The notes: generated from the letters alone by a model not told the origin. A stretch of 64,000 bases of DNA from Vibrio tapetis subsp. quintayensis (GCF_030409945.1 NZ_JAUFQV010000025.1:124001-188000); one strand, 5' to 3'. Shown: positions 1 through 9,664, numbered from the stretch's first letter. Numbers and translations are program-made.

Positions 1-763
1 TATTCCTGAATTGAGCCGTTTGCCATTTCTTGCCATTCTTTACAGCATTGTTTGCGTCGGGATCGCTGCTATCATGGTGTTAAAGCGAAACGACGCTGTC
101 GATAACGCCATCTATAGTTGTTTGCTATTTTCCGCGATCACATTTGGCGGCTTTCAAATTAGCTATATTTCGGCCATTCTGTTTTCACTGGCCGGTGTGA
201 TGCTTATATACAACGTGATTTCAACCAGCCATAAACTGGCTTTTATCGACCAGTTAACCGAAATTCCAAGCCGACGCGCTTTAGAAAATGAAATGGCTCA
301 CCTTGGGAGAAAATACACCATCGCGATGCTGGATGTAGATCACTTTAAAAAGTTCAACGATACCCACGGGCATGATACTGGTGATCACGTCCTAAGATTA
401 GTCGCAAAGAAACTACGAAAAACAGGTGGGGGTGCCAAAGTTTATCGCTACGGTGGCGAAGAATTTACGGTGTTGTTTAAAGGTAAATCGGCAGCTCAAA
501 CTATCGAACACTTAGAAGATCTTAGAGAAAGCATCGCACAGTACGACATGATCATTCGTGACAAGGAGCAAAGACCTAAAGATGACAAACAAGGCACACA
601 AAAACGAGGAAAAAGAAATACTGAAAAAACCGTCAACATTACCATTAGTATTGGTGTAGCCGACAGCTATGAGTTAAGAAACCCAACAAAAGTCATCAAG
701 TCTGCCGATGACGCCCTGTATAAAGCAAAGAAAAAAGGCCGAAACTGCGTTATAAGCGCTTGA
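1..763 (+). CDS. Membrane-bound diguanylate cyclase (GGDEF), 5' end outside window
   Basis: The reading frame is open to the first base, so the true start lies upstream; the TTG at 11 is probably internal. What is visible begins with hydrophobic segments (about residues 4-23 and 34-70 of the visible part), then a GGDEF domain from about residue 75. The substrate and metal region DVDHFKKFNDTHGHDTGD and the active loop RYGGEEF are intact, so it should make c-di-GMP from GTP. The usual RxxD inhibitory site just before the loop is absent, which suggests no product inhibition through that site. A lysine/arginine-rich insert (about 185-205) separates the loop from the C-terminal strands. The sensor input cannot be judged because the N-terminus is missing. 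It converges on a second GGDEF gene. Confidence 0.9.
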   Translation, partial: IPELSRLPFLAILYSIVCVGIAAIMVLKRNDAVDNAIYSCLLFSAITFGGFQISYISAILFSLAGVMLIYNVISTSHKLAFIDQLTEIPSRRALENEMAHLGRKYTIAMLDVDHFKKFNDTHGHDTGDHVLRLVAKKLRKTGGGAKVYRYGGEEFTVLFKGKSAAQTIEHLEDLRESIAQYDMIIRDKEQRPKDDKQGTQKRGKRNTEKTVNITISIGVADSYELRNPTKVIKSADDALYKAKKKGRNCVISA

Positions 764-831
764 TTATAAAAAACAACGCCAAGACAACGTTAACCGACAC
801 CTATACTATCGAGGTCACCCCTCACCCCCTA

Positions 832-1791
832 TTACTTGCTTTTATTTGACACGAATTGGTTTCTGCCATTTTGTTTTGAGCCATAAAGTAAAACATCGGC
901 TTGCTGGAAAATGTCCTGCAATGACTCTTGGCCTGTCGGGATAAAGCTATACACACCTTGTGACACCGTCACAAACCCTGATACGGTCGATTTTTTATGC
1001 TGAATCGCTAAGTCAAGAATTGAGCGACGAATGCGCTCCGCTTGTTTTTCTGCATAATCAACATCTGCATTGCTCAAGATAACGACGAATTCTTCCCCGC
1101 CATAACGGCCTACTACTTCACCCGCTCTCACAAAACTGCTATCAAGCCGAGAAGCTATCTTTTGTAAACACTGATCACCCTCAATGTGGCCGTAATTATC
1201 ATTAAACAATTTGAAGAAATCGACATCTAATAGGATAACCGTCAAAGGCAAACTGTGCCGTCCATGCCACGTCACCATGGTCTTTAGCTCACTGTCTATA
1301 AATCTTCGATTGTAGATCCGAGTCAACCCATCTTCGTTCACTTGCTGCTGCAAATTTGAATTAACGCTTTCAAGTTTGGCTGTTACAGCCTTTAGCTCTC
1401 TTCGCATATCTGCGATCCGCTGCATCGCCTTGAGCTTGGCGCTGAGAACCATCTTGTTAACAGGCTTAACCAAATAGTCATCTCCCCCCATTTCGATGGC
1501 GTTTGCAATCATCTCCGGTTCTTCATGGCTACTCAGAAAAATGATAGGAACCCAATCTTTAAAGCGCGTCCGAATTTCCTGTGCTACGTCAAAACCATCC
1601 ATGACAGGCATTGAAATGTCGAGCAAAACCAACTCAGGGTCAAAAGACGTATAGATTTTGAGCGCTTTCTCACCACTTTCAACGGCTTCTACCTTATGAC
1701 CTAATTGCTTGAGGCGTATTCCCAGTTGCATTCTTTCTAATTGCAAGTCATCGACCAGCAAAATCCGAATCGAAGTATTTGATATTTCCAT
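832..1791 (-). CDS. Response regulator with REC and GGDEF domains
   Basis: 319 residues. An N-terminal receiver domain (about 9-125) carries the acidic pair in ILLVDD, the phosphoacceptor aspartate in LLDISMP and the lysine in YLVKP. A short linker helix (about 130-155) leads to a GGDEF domain with DVDFFKLFNDNYGH and the active loop RYGGEEF. This is the PleD/WspR-like layout: phosphorylation by a sensor kinase should drive dimerisation and c-di-GMP synthesis. The position of the inhibitory RxxD site reads RAGE, so product inhibition there is doubtful. No histidine kinase gene is adjacent, so the partner is unknown. The ATG at 1791 is preceded by a GAGG-type sequence. Cytoplasmic. Confidence 0.92.
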   Translation of the reverse strand: MEISNTSIRILLVDDLQLERMQLGIRLKQLGHKVEAVESGEKALKIYTSFDPELVLLDISMPVMDGFDVAQEIRTRFKDWVPIIFLSSHEEPEMIANAIEMGGDDYLVKPVNKMVLSAKLKAMQRIADMRRELKAVTAKLESVNSNLQQQVNEDGLTRIYNRRFIDSELKTMVTWHGRHSLPLTVILLDVDFFKLFNDNYGHIEGDQCLQKIASRLDSSFVRAGEVVGRYGGEEFVVILSNADVDYAEKQAERIRRSILDLAIQHKKSTVSGFVTVSQGVYSFIPTGQESLQDIFQQADVLLYGSKQNGRNQFVSNKSK

Positions 1792-1932
1792 ATATTGTCT
1801 TTTGATATCCTCTAGACCTTAACAGCAATATAGCATGCTATTTAGCGTTTAACCCACTAGAAACGAATGAATTGGTTGACTTTTATTGCCAGTTTCATAG
1901 CATGTGTTTTTTGAAAGAAGTAGGACAACACC

Positions 1933-2370
1933 ATGTCAGAAGAAATCCAAGAAGTGGAACAAAAAGTAGACTTAGATACAGTCTCACCTGAACTTAAGAA
2001 AGTCATTGAGTTTGACCAAGTTCCTGAAGCAATGTACTACATGGTAACGTCCATTCATGAAGTTTCAGAAGAAGCCGTACGTGAAGCCTGGGACAGCATG
2101 CCTGCTAGCGCACAGAACGTACTAGATAACTTTGAGCAATTCCACGCGCTTGTTTCGGTGAGCCAAGCATTTGCCGGCGTAAATGTCATGGAAGAGTTTC
2201 CTAAGTTGAGCCTGCCGGAAGACATGAACGACGAAGAAAAAGAAGCTTACCGCACACAACTGCTAGACCAAACGCTGCATAACTGCGTTAAAGACATGGC
2301 TAAGCAGATGAAGAAAGCTCGCCGAGATGCTATTTTGAAACGAGATTTTAAAGAAGTATTTGCCAAGTAA
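1933..2370 (+). CDS. Conserved-looking hypothetical acidic helical protein
   Basis: 145 residues, not recognised. No signal peptide or membrane segment. The sequence is very rich in Glu and Asp at the N-terminus (the first 35 residues), predicted helical throughout, and ends in a basic lysine/arginine-rich helix around KQMKKARRDAILKR. This charge split could suit a nucleic-acid or ribosome-associated partner, but that is inference. The ATG follows a purine-rich AAGTAGGA sequence at good spacing. It is a single-gene unit: the neighbour upstream is divergent and a strong intrinsic terminator follows 22 bases after the stop. Confidence 0.75.
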   Translation: MSEEIQEVEQKVDLDTVSPELKKVIEFDQVPEAMYYMVTSIHEVSEEAVREAWDSMPASAQNVLDNFEQFHALVSVSQAFAGVNVMEEFPKLSLPEDMNDEEKEAYRTQLLDQTLHNCVKDMAKQMKKARRDAILKRDFKEVFAK

Positions 2371-2392
2371 TCACTTCCAGTACCCAATCTGT

Positions 2393-2423
2393 AATCCGCT
2401 CATTTTATGAGCGGATTTTTTTT
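2393..2423 (+). terminator. Intrinsic terminator
   Basis: AATCCGCTCAT pairs with ATGAGCGGATT around a TTT loop (11-bp perfect stem) and runs into seven or more T. It ends the transcript of the preceding 145-residue protein gene. Confidence 0.92.
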
Positions 2424-2585
2424 GCTTTCTTTTTATTGCAACATGTATGTATCATAATTGAGATTATGTGATTAATTGGATGTAATTCACATAATCAATA
2501 ATTGAATTACAATGACTTAGTTCTCATAATTCACGAGTACTATAATTACAAAAAAGCAACAATAATCCAAAGTAAGGATACAATT

Positions 2586-3587
2586 ATGAAAAAGCAGTTG
2601 ATCGCACTGTCTGTTTTGGCAGCAATCCCCTTCACCGTTTCAGCGGAATACTATTTAGGCGCAAAAGTAGGTAGCTCTTCATTAAAGAATAGCTGTAGCA
2701 TCTCCGAGCCTTGTGACGACAGCAGTATCGGTTTTGGCGGCTTTGGTGGATACAAATTCAGCGATATGTTCTCCTTGGAGGCCGGTATCGACAAAATTGG
2801 TGATTTCGAATCTAACTTTAGCTCTGGTAAACAAGCAAAAGGAGCAATGACTTCTTTGACTCTAGGACCTAAATTTGGGATTCCAATTAATGAATCACTC
2901 GGCTTCTTCACTAAATTTGGTGTCGGATTTACCAATTATGACGTCATAGACGATGACCTAAACGTTATGGCAGCGTTAGGCCTGGAGTATGGGTTCACTC
3001 GTGAATGGTCTACTCGCTTAGAATATCAACTGATCGGTGGCATAGGTTCAGGTGATACTGGCGGCTTGGCGGCACATTTAGTTAGCATAGGTCTAAGCTA
3101 TCACTTTGGCAGCGATGAACCAGCTGTTGCGACACAAGCTGCACCCGTTGAACCTCGTCCAACTGTAGTTGAAGAGCCAGCACCAGTGGTTGTTGCCGCT
3201 GCACCTGTTGTCGTTGCGCCAAAAACCATTACTTTCCAATCTAAAAAGGGCGTGGGTCTTTATGAGTCAGGAAGTAACAAGCTAAGCAAAGCTGGCCTTG
3301 ACCAATTCGATGAGCTGGTAACCCTACTTACCACATACCCTCAGGCTGATGTTACCGTAACAGGTCACACCGACAGCAGCGGCTCAGCTAAGTTTAACCA
3401 ACAACTTTCTGAAAAGCGTGCTCAAGCCGTTGCCGATTACTTAATTTCTGAAGGTGTTGAGCCTTCACGAATTAAAGTTGAAGGTGAGGGTGAAGCTAGC
3501 CCAATAGCATCAAATAAAACAGCCGCGGGTAAAGAAATGAACCGCCGTGTTGAAGTGACGATCGATGAGTTTACTGTAGAAGAATAA
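2586..3587 (+). CDS. OmpA-family outer-membrane protein
   Basis: 333 residues from the ATG at 2586, chosen over a start 84 bases upstream because it follows AAGGA at good spacing and begins a clean signal peptide (MKKQLIALSVLAAIPFTVSA). The mature N-terminal half (about 22-175) has alternating strands typical of the eight-stranded OmpA barrel. A Pro/Ala/Val-rich linker (about 178-215) follows. The C-terminal OmpA domain (about 220-330) contains TGHTDSSGS and NRRVEV; the Asp and Arg there bind the diaminopimelate of peptidoglycan. It should tie the outer membrane to the wall. Two cysteines near the mature N-terminus may form a disulfide. Monocistronic, with a terminator 24 bases downstream. 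Confidence 0.93.
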   Translation: MKKQLIALSVLAAIPFTVSAEYYLGAKVGSSSLKNSCSISEPCDDSSIGFGGFGGYKFSDMFSLEAGIDKIGDFESNFSSGKQAKGAMTSLTLGPKFGIPINESLGFFTKFGVGFTNYDVIDDDLNVMAALGLEYGFTREWSTRLEYQLIGGIGSGDTGGLAAHLVSIGLSYHFGSDEPAVATQAAPVEPRPTVVEEPAPVVVAAAPVVVAPKTITFQSKKGVGLYESGSNKLSKAGLDQFDELVTLLTTYPQADVTVTGHTDSSGSAKFNQQLSEKRAQAVADYLISEGVEPSRIKVEGEGEASPIASNKTAAGKEMNRRVEVTIDEFTVEE

Positions 3588-3610
3588 ACAACTCGATACG
3601 AAACGATATA

Positions 3611-3638
3611 ACGACTCTTTCTAAGGGTCGTTTTTTTT
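3611..3638 (+). terminator. Intrinsic terminator of the OmpA-family gene
   Basis: ACGACTC pairs with GGGTCGT (one G-T pair) around a seven-base loop, followed by eight T. Confidence 0.85.
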
Positions 3639-3687
3639 GTCCTATAGTTAACTAACAGCACGCACTCAAACCGAATACAGGTGAACA

Positions 3688-4914
3688 ATGAAATGGACTC
3701 ACTCGCTCTCTATTAAACAAAAAGTACTCATTCCCACCATCGTCATCATCGCTTTATTTTCTGCGATGGTTTTTTCCGCCATCAACAACCTGAATGGATT
3801 GACTCCAAATCAACTGGCGAACCCAAACCAAGCTATTACAGAGGCCACTCAATCACTTTACGTCGGGTTGGGCGTTGTTATTGTCATCTCATGTATTTGT
3901 CTTTTTTTAATGTTGAGCTGGGTAACCCTGCCTATTCAACAACTACACGACACAGTCGCCACCTTAAATAATGACCAGCTAGATTTAACTAAAAGAGTTT
4001 CAGTCTCTTCAAGCGATGAATTGGGATCCGTTGGTAGCCAGATTAATCAGCTGCTTGATTCTATGCAAAGCTCCATGACACAAGTCATCATTACTTCCAA
4101 TTCTGTTCGCGCTGAGATGGAGAATATTCGTAGTCTGACCCAAGGCATCGTTATGTATGTTTCGAGCCAACAAGGTAACACTGACCATATTTCCAGTTCA
4201 GCAATCCAAGTACAAAGTATCAGTGACAATGTGAGTCACAATGCCGTGAATGCTTCAGCCCATAGTAGCGAAGGAATCAAACAACTCGACGAAGCGACCT
4301 CTTTGCTCAATCAAACATCTTCATCACTGCAGACCTTGGAGTCACAAATTGACCAAGCCGGTGGCGTGATCAGCAACCTTGATTCCAACGTTACTAATAT
4401 TGTCACTATTTTAGGGGTCATCGTGGAAATAGCCGAGCAAACCAACCTACTTGCTCTGAATGCTGCGATAGAAGCCGCACGAGCCGGGGAACAAGGGCGC
4501 GGTTTCGCCGTTGTTGCCGACGAAGTAAGGGCGCTTGCCAGTAAAACCCAAGAAAGTACCGATAAGATACAAAAAATGACAGACGAACTAAGGAAAGCGA
4601 CTCATGAAGCGGTCTCTGCGGTCAATGTAAGTTGTAAAACCAGCGAAGAAACCGTTCAACTGTCTGGTTTAACCCTTGAAACTCTTCAATCAGTAACTCA
4701 ATCCGTTACTGCCGTCGCTTCAAGTACCCTTGAAATTGAATCTTCATCAGAACAACAAATGCAATTGGCGAGTGATGTGAGTAATCATATGCAGACGGTT
4801 CTTGATGGAAGTTATCAGATGATTGAGATGGTCAGTAGCGCGGAAAATGCCTGTGAAATGCTGGCAAGTCAGTGTGAAGAACTCGACTCTTTAATGATTA
4901 AATTTGAAGTTTGA
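3688..4914 (+). CDS. Methyl-accepting chemotaxis protein with minimal periplasmic part
   Basis: 408 residues. TM1 (about 13-32) and TM2 (about 55-78) are separated by only about 20 residues, so there is no room for a usual periplasmic ligand-binding domain. A HAMP domain (about 79-132) and a long coiled-coil signalling domain follow; the hairpin tip shows [20 protein letters not shown] and [18 protein letters not shown], the CheA/CheW-binding signature. It should feed the chemotaxis array. With such a small outer loop it may sense a membrane or cytoplasmic cue, or a signal passed by a partner; that is inference. There is no C-terminal CheR-tethering pentapeptide. The ATG lies a short distance after AGGTGA. 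Confidence 0.92.
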   Translation: MKWTHSLSIKQKVLIPTIVIIALFSAMVFSAINNLNGLTPNQLANPNQAITEATQSLYVGLGVVIVISCICLFLMLSWVTLPIQQLHDTVATLNNDQLDLTKRVSVSSSDELGSVGSQINQLLDSMQSSMTQVIITSNSVRAEMENIRSLTQGIVMYVSSQQGNTDHISSSAIQVQSISDNVSHNAVNASAHSSEGIKQLDEATSLLNQTSSSLQTLESQIDQAGGVISNLDSNVTNIVTILGVIVEIAEQTNLLALNAAIEAARAGEQGRGFAVVADEVRALASKTQESTDKIQKMTDELRKATHEAVSAVNVSCKTSEETVQLSGLTLETLQSVTQSVTAVASSTLEIESSSEQQMQLASDVSNHMQTVLDGSYQMIEMVSSAENACEMLASQCEELDSLMIKFEV

Positions 4915-4954
4915 TGGTTAACAGTTAGCCAATGTTATATCGACGTCGGTAACC

Positions 4955-4995
4955 GCACAAACAATGTAAGCAAGAATGACGTACATTGTTTGTGC
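4955..4995. terminator. Long hairpin without U-tract between convergent genes
   Basis: GCACAAACAATGTA (4955-4968) and TACATTGTTTGTGC (4982-4995) form a perfect 14-bp inverted repeat with a 13-base loop, placed between the chemotaxis gene and modC, which converge. Neither side has a T-run, so classic intrinsic termination is doubtful; it may block 3' exonucleases or act in both directions. Confidence 0.55.
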
Positions 4996-5012
4996 CCAGA
5001 GAGCACCGTCGA

Positions 5013-6113
5013 TCAGTTCACTCTGATCATGTCTTTTTGAGTGACACTGACGCCTTTAATCTGCGCATAAACCAACTGACCAACTTCGAGCTGTAAATCA
5101 TCTACAGCCCATTGGGTCAGGTTTGCGCTGAGTACCCTGCTCTTGTCCAGTTGAAGTTTGACAGAAACGCTCTGTTTGTCGTCAGAGAGTCGATGGCTCT
5201 CAATGGCGCAAATAGTGACAGGTATGATGTTTCTTATCGACGTTCTTATCGGCAACTCACAGCTGATCGAAACATCATTGGCTCGTACCTGTACACGTAC
5301 TTGATCCCCAATATCACCCTCCACTTTCTGTACCCAAAGTGCTTTATCATCCGTTAAGCTCAGTTGGGTTAAAGCATAAGTAGGATGCTGGGATTGAATG
5401 TATGCCTCAAAAACCGAACTTTGCTCGGAAAACGACTGCCAAGGTCGCATCGCATCCGATCCCCACACTTGCTCCAACGTACCACTAGAATCTATTTTGC
5501 CGTTCGACAGCAATAGCATATGATCCGCTAATCGTAAGATCTCGCTGATGCTGTGAGTCACGTACAAAATAGGTATCTCTACTTCTTTAGCTAAACGCTC
5601 AAGGTAAGGCATCACTTCTCGCTTGCGGGGCAAATCGAGGGAAGCCAATGGCTCATCCATCAATAGTAAGTCTGGGCTAGATAAAAGAGCCCTGCCTATC
5701 GCGACTCGTTGTTTTTCTCCGCCAGATAAATCACTAGGCTTACGCTTCAATAATCCGTCTATCGAAAGCAGAGATGTCACGTGAGCAAATAGTTCGGCAT
5801 CGGCTTCTTTTACACCATAACGCAGATTTCTTTCGACGCTAAAATGCGGAAATAAGCGTGCGTCTTGAAATACGTAACCAATATTACGTTTTTCAACCGC
5901 TAGGTTTATGTTCTGCTGCGAATCAAATACACGGTGTCCATTAATATCAATAAAACCACTGTCAGGGCTTCTGATACCACAAATACTGTTGATCAACGAC
6001 GTCTTGCCAGAACCTGAACGGCCAAATATCGCGGTAATGCCTTTAGATGGCAGCTGAGTGTGTATGTCTAACAACAGATCGCCTAACTCTTGCTTGATAG
6101 CTATAGTGATCAT
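5013..6113 (-). CDS. modC: Molybdate ABC transporter ATP-binding protein ModC
   Basis: 366 residues. It powers molybdate import by ATP hydrolysis at the inner face of the membrane. The nucleotide-binding domain (about 1-230) has Walker A GRSGSGKTS, signature LSGGEKQR, Walker B LLLMDEPLASLD and the switch histidine in YVTHS. The C-terminal part (about 285-360) is the molybdate/TOBE-like domain typical of ModC. The ATG overlaps the stop of modB by four bases (ATGA), so the two are translationally coupled. Last gene of the cobQ-modABC operon. No nearby modE is seen, so control by molybdate is unknown here. Confidence 0.95.
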   Translation of the reverse strand: MITIAIKQELGDLLLDIHTQLPSKGITAIFGRSGSGKTSLINSICGIRSPDSGFIDINGHRVFDSQQNINLAVEKRNIGYVFQDARLFPHFSVERNLRYGVKEADAELFAHVTSLLSIDGLLKRKPSDLSGGEKQRVAIGRALLSSPDLLLMDEPLASLDLPRKREVMPYLERLAKEVEIPILYVTHSISEILRLADHMLLLSNGKIDSSGTLEQVWGSDAMRPWQSFSEQSSVFEAYIQSQHPTYALTQLSLTDDKALWVQKVEGDIGDQVRVQVRANDVSISCELPIRTSIRNIIPVTICAIESHRLSDDKQSVSVKLQLDKSRVLSANLTQWAVDDLQLEVGQLVYAQIKGVSVTQKDMIRVN

Positions 6114-6811
6114 GGTTTACTTCCTATACCTATCCAGCGGTGCATACGTGACGAGAGCCATTCTGAACCAACTAATGAAAGCAGCGCGACCACAATCGAA
6201 ATCACACACAATCGAGCGGCATCCATTTCGGAACCCGGAGTTTCAATGAAATTGTACATTGCCAGCGGCAAGGTTTGTGTCTCTCCTGGTATGTTCGAAA
6301 CAAAACTTATAGTAGCGCCAAATTCCCCAAGACTGCGAGCAAACGCCAACATAACGCCAGAGACAATACCCGGTAAGGTTAACGGTAAGGTAATGGTGAG
6401 AAACACTTTTAGCGGCGAAGCCCCAAGAGTTCGGGCAGCTTGCTCTAATTTTTCGTCTACCGTTTCTAAACTCAAACGGATAGCTCGTACCATCAGAGGC
6501 AGTGCCACAATGGCCGAAGCAAGAGCCGCGCCTTTCCAGTTGAAAGCAAACACGACACCAAAGCTTTCATATAGCCATTCGCCAATAAACCCTCGCCTTC
6601 CCATCAAAACCAGTAATAAATAGCCAATCACCACCGGAGGCAGTACCAGAGGAAGGTGAATGATGCTGTCTAACAAGCTTTTGCCAAAAAACTGCTTTCT
6701 TGCCAATAGCCAAGCCAAAAATAAACCCACTGGCAACAACCACAATACAGAAGTCGTCGCGACTTTTAGGCTTAAAAACAAAGCTTGCTGTTCAAATTCC
6801 GTCAAATACAC
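6110..6811 (-). CDS. modB: Molybdate ABC transporter permease ModB
   Basis: 233 residues, about five or six membrane helices. The cytoplasmic EAA loop, which docks on ModC, is visible around EQAARTLGASPLKVF with the following LP-rich segment and G. The family's usual length is about 225-230. The start is a GTG at 6811, after a purine-rich AAGGAAGAGTAGGGA stretch that lies somewhat far upstream, so initiation may be modest. It is separated from modA by 88 bases and overlaps modC by four. It forms the channel of the importer as a dimer. Confidence 0.94.
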   Translation of the reverse strand: MYLTEFEQQALFLSLKVATTSVLWLLPVGLFLAWLLARKQFFGKSLLDSIIHLPLVLPPVVIGYLLLVLMGRRGFIGEWLYESFGVVFAFNWKGAALASAIVALPLMVRAIRLSLETVDEKLEQAARTLGASPLKVFLTITLPLTLPGIVSGVMLAFARSLGEFGATISFVSNIPGETQTLPLAMYNFIETPGSEMDAARLCVISIVVALLSLVGSEWLSSRMHRWIGIGSKP

Positions 6812-6899
6812 TTGTTTTTCAATCCCTACTCTTCCTTAACGACGAGCCCTTTAATTTAAGAAGTTGGCCAAAGCTTCTGGCGAATCGTTCTACATCTAT

Positions 6900-7670
6900 C
6901 TATTGGCTTAGCGGTATAAATCCGTATTCTACAAGGGTGACTTCACTTTGAGAAGACAGCAAATAATCGACTAAAGATCGTGTTTCAGCCTTATCATTGA
7001 GCTTAACCAACGGGTACTCAATATGATCATATGATCCGACAGGAAACTCACCAAGAACCGTGACATCGTCACTTATTTTTGCATCCGTCGCATACACGAT
7101 GCCTAAAGGCGTTTCTTGTCGTGCTACTAACGTCAGCGCAATACGAACATTACTCGTTGGCGCTAAATTATTTTTGACAACTGACCAAATGCCTTGGTTT
7201 TCTAATGCCTGCTTTGCATAGATCCCAGCAGGAACCGCATCTGGGTTCCCCATAGCAAGGCGGCCTCCCTTCAGTTGCTCCAACCACCACTTATGCTTAG
7301 TTATCACATTAGCGTCATTGGGCTTTACACCATCACGTTCACCTATCACCACTAATCGATTTCGAGCAAGTACCTGCACTGCCGTCTGATCAACAATCCC
7401 TTGTTCAACTAAGTAGTCAGCCCATTTGGTGTTGGCGGATATGTAGAGATCAGCAGGGGCACCCTGCTCTATTTGCCTTGCCAATGATGATGAGCCAGCA
7501 AACACAAGTTGTACCTTGATACCCTGGCTACGCTCGAACTCTGCCGCAATGTCTGACAATACATTCGTCATAGAGGATGCCGCAAGAACTCGGACTTGGC
7601 CGACGCTTGAAAATGAAGCCATTGCCATAATCAAACCAACGCATTTTAGAAACCAACTGATACTACGCAT
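6900..7670 (-). CDS. modA: Molybdate-binding periplasmic protein ModA
   Basis: 256 residues with a signal peptide of about 24 residues. The mature protein starts with [16 protein letters not shown] and contains [19 protein letters not shown], the serine-rich oxyanion-binding segments of ModA. It captures molybdate (and probably tungstate) in the periplasm and delivers it to ModB. Its ATG lies inside the end of cobQ: the two genes share eight bases (ATGCGTAG), so translation is probably coupled. The molybdenum is needed for molybdopterin enzymes such as nitrate or formate-linked oxidoreductases. Confidence 0.94.
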   Translation of the reverse strand: MRSISWFLKCVGLIMAMASFSSVGQVRVLAASSMTNVLSDIAAEFERSQGIKVQLVFAGSSSLARQIEQGAPADLYISANTKWADYLVEQGIVDQTAVQVLARNRLVVIGERDGVKPNDANVITKHKWWLEQLKGGRLAMGNPDAVPAGIYAKQALENQGIWSVVKNNLAPTSNVRIALTLVARQETPLGIVYATDAKISDDVTVLGEFPVGSYDHIEYPLVKLNDKAETRSLVDYLLSSQSEVTLVEYGFIPLSQ

Positions 7671-9129
7671 AAATTTCTGGCCATAACTTCTTCAGATCGA
7701 GAGACTCTTCCAGTGCGTCAGCAATTCTATCTATGCCTTCTTCTTTCATCTTCTCGAAATCCACTTTCTCAAGCTTGGAACTCCCAGCCCAAGTCATGAT
7801 CAATTCGCATGCGTCCGCGAGTTCAAACACGCCGTGCAAATACGTGCCGAAGATCTGATTACAATCACTGATTGCACCATCTGCACTTTTTTCTTCACCC
7901 AGTTGTATCGGTTGTTGTTCATTGACAGTAGTAACCCCCGCATGAATTTCATAGCCTGTCACGGCAACAGTCTTCTGGTTAAGGGTTAACTCGCCTTTCG
8001 CTTGCTTCAATTGTTTTTCTGATTGCAAAACCGTATCAAGATCCAAGCAGGCCAGCCCTTGACTCGAACCCGCTGGGCCCTCGATTCCCTCAGGATCGTC
8101 AATTACCTTACCCAGCATTTGATATCCGCCACAGATACCCATCACTTTTCCACCAAAACGTAAGTGACGTTGGATATCTTTGTCCCAACCTTGCTCTCGT
8201 AAAAACGCCAAGTCTGCGCGCACCGATTTAGTCCCAGGCAGAATAATAAGATCCGCTCCTTGCAGTGATTCACCTTTTCTTACGTATTCAAAGTCAATAG
8301 AAGGGTTAAGCCTTAACGGATCGAAGTCGGTATGATTACTGATTCGAGTGACCACGGGGACTTTCACTTTGAATAAGGCGTCATCGCTTTTTATTTGATC
8401 GGCAGTTATTGCATCTTCTGCTTCTAGGTTAAGACCATGTAGGAATGGAATCACACCAATAACAGGCTTACCTGTTCTTTCTTCAAGCCAATCGAGGCCT
8501 GATTCTAGCAACTTGATATCACCTCTAAAGCGGTTGATAACAAAACCTTTTACACGAGCTTGCTCTGTTGGGGACAATAAATCCAATGTACCAACTAGAT
8601 GGGCAAACACTCCGCCGCGGTCAATATCTGCAACGATAATAACCGGGACATCGGCTTTCTCGGCGAATCCCATATTGGCAATATCATGGGCTCGTAAGTT
8701 TATCTCTGCAGGGCTACCTGCCCCCTCAATCATCACAGATTCAAAGTCGGATTTAAGCCTGTCAAAGGAGTCGATCACGCTGTCCATAGCGACTTGCTTA
8801 TAGTCATGATAGCTGGTGGCTTCCATGTTGCTTAAAGCGCGCCCTTGAATGATCACCTGAGCACCCGTATCCGAATTTGGCTTAAGCAGTATAGGATTCA
8901 TATGAACCGTAGGCTCAACATTGCAAGCTTGTGCTTGAACGGCTTGAGCACGTCCAATTTCACCACCATCCGATGTAACAGCACTGTTTAATGCCATATT
9001 TTGCGGCTTAAAAGGGGCAACCTTTATCCCTTTTCTCGCTAACACTCGGCACAATCCTGCCACTAATACACTTTTACCAGCATCCGACGTGGTTCCTTGC
9101 ACCATCAGCGCTTCAAATGGAGTATACAT
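7663..9129 (-). CDS. cobQ: Cobyric acid synthase CobQ/CbiP
   Basis: 488 residues, usual length for the family. It amidates four carboxylates of adenosyl-cobyrinic diamide using glutamine and ATP. The N-terminal dethiobiotin-synthetase-like domain (about 1-235) has the P-loop-like GTTSDAGKS, the K/PQNMALN segment and [12 protein letters not shown]. The C-terminal class I glutamine amidotransferase-like domain (about 255-485) has the nucleophile region [11 protein letters not shown] and the catalytic His in GTYLHGVFE. No other cobalamin genes are in the window. It is the first gene of an operon with modABC, overlapping modA by eight bases. An alternative start at the ninth codon (MVQGTTSD) is possible. 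Confidence 0.94.
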   Translation of the reverse strand: MYTPFEALMVQGTTSDAGKSVLVAGLCRVLARKGIKVAPFKPQNMALNSAVTSDGGEIGRAQAVQAQACNVEPTVHMNPILLKPNSDTGAQVIIQGRALSNMEATSYHDYKQVAMDSVIDSFDRLKSDFESVMIEGAGSPAEINLRAHDIANMGFAEKADVPVIIVADIDRGGVFAHLVGTLDLLSPTEQARVKGFVINRFRGDIKLLESGLDWLEERTGKPVIGVIPFLHGLNLEAEDAITADQIKSDDALFKVKVPVVTRISNHTDFDPLRLNPSIDFEYVRKGESLQGADLIILPGTKSVRADLAFLREQGWDKDIQRHLRFGGKVMGICGGYQMLGKVIDDPEGIEGPAGSSQGLACLDLDTVLQSEKQLKQAKGELTLNQKTVAVTGYEIHAGVTTVNEQQPIQLGEEKSADGAISDCNQIFGTYLHGVFELADACELIMTWAGSSKLEKVDFEKMKEEGIDRIADALEESLDLKKLWPEIYA

Positions 9130-9292
9130 AGGTAATTCTTTTTCTGATTTTTTCTAGATTATCGCTAATAGTATCCTCATACCACGCTAAGCCCAACCGT
9201 TAATGAACCAAAAATGAATGCTCTACTCAGTAATCATTCAATTAACTCGGTGTTTAATAGACCTAACTTAAACAAACAACGAGAACAACACT

Positions 9293-9664
9293 ATGAAAAC
9301 ACTTTGCTACTCTATCGCTGCTGCACTTATTATCGCTCCGACTTTCGCACTAGCAAAAGACGACCATCACCAAAAGAGCAACCTTCAATACACCGGACCT
9401 GTTGAAACAACATCAGTTACCGAGCTTTTAAAAGACACCAGTATGTTTGCTGAACAAGACGTAGTCATCGATGGGCATATCATTCGCCAAATCAACAAGG
9501 ATACTTTTGTGTTTACAGATGGTGAAGCCGAAATACAGGTAGAGCTGGATGACGACATAAACTTGACCACTCCGCTGACTGCAGAGTCAAAAGTTCGACT
9601 ATTTGGTGAATATGAAGGGGGTAACACTCCAGAAATTGAGGTTGATCACATATCTGTATTGTAA
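9293..9664 (+). CDS. YgiW/YdeI-family periplasmic OB-fold stress protein
   Basis: 123 residues. A signal peptide (about 1-20, ending AFALA-like) leads to a small OB-fold domain of the bacterial OB-fold (BOF) family: LQYTGP, then DVVIDGHIIRQINKDTFVFTDG and IQVELDDD, FGEYEGG, IEVDHI. E. coli relatives YgiW and YdeI are periplasmic and linked to resistance to hydrogen peroxide, cadmium and antimicrobial peptides. The actual ligand is not known. The ATG has a GAGAAC purine stretch upstream. Monocistronic, divergent from cobQ. Confidence 0.85.
   Translation: MKTLCYSIAAALIIAPTFALAKDDHHQKSNLQYTGPVETTSVTELLKDTSMFAEQDVVIDGHIIRQINKDTFVFTDGEAEIQVELDDDINLTTPLTAESKVRLFGEYEGGNTPEIEVDHISVL

Noticed and set aside
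6090..6623. 177-codon plus-strand frame opposite modB and modC
   Set aside because: Antisense to two clear transporter genes, with composition of a shadow frame and no start signal.
7663..9129. cobQ as a sign of a full cobalamin pathway
   Set aside because: No other cobalamin gene is visible in 64 kb. The single gene proves only one step.
9214..9405. 63-codon frame overlapping the start of the YgiW-like gene
   Set aside because: It overlaps a signal-peptide gene in another frame and has no ribosome-binding site or typical protein composition.
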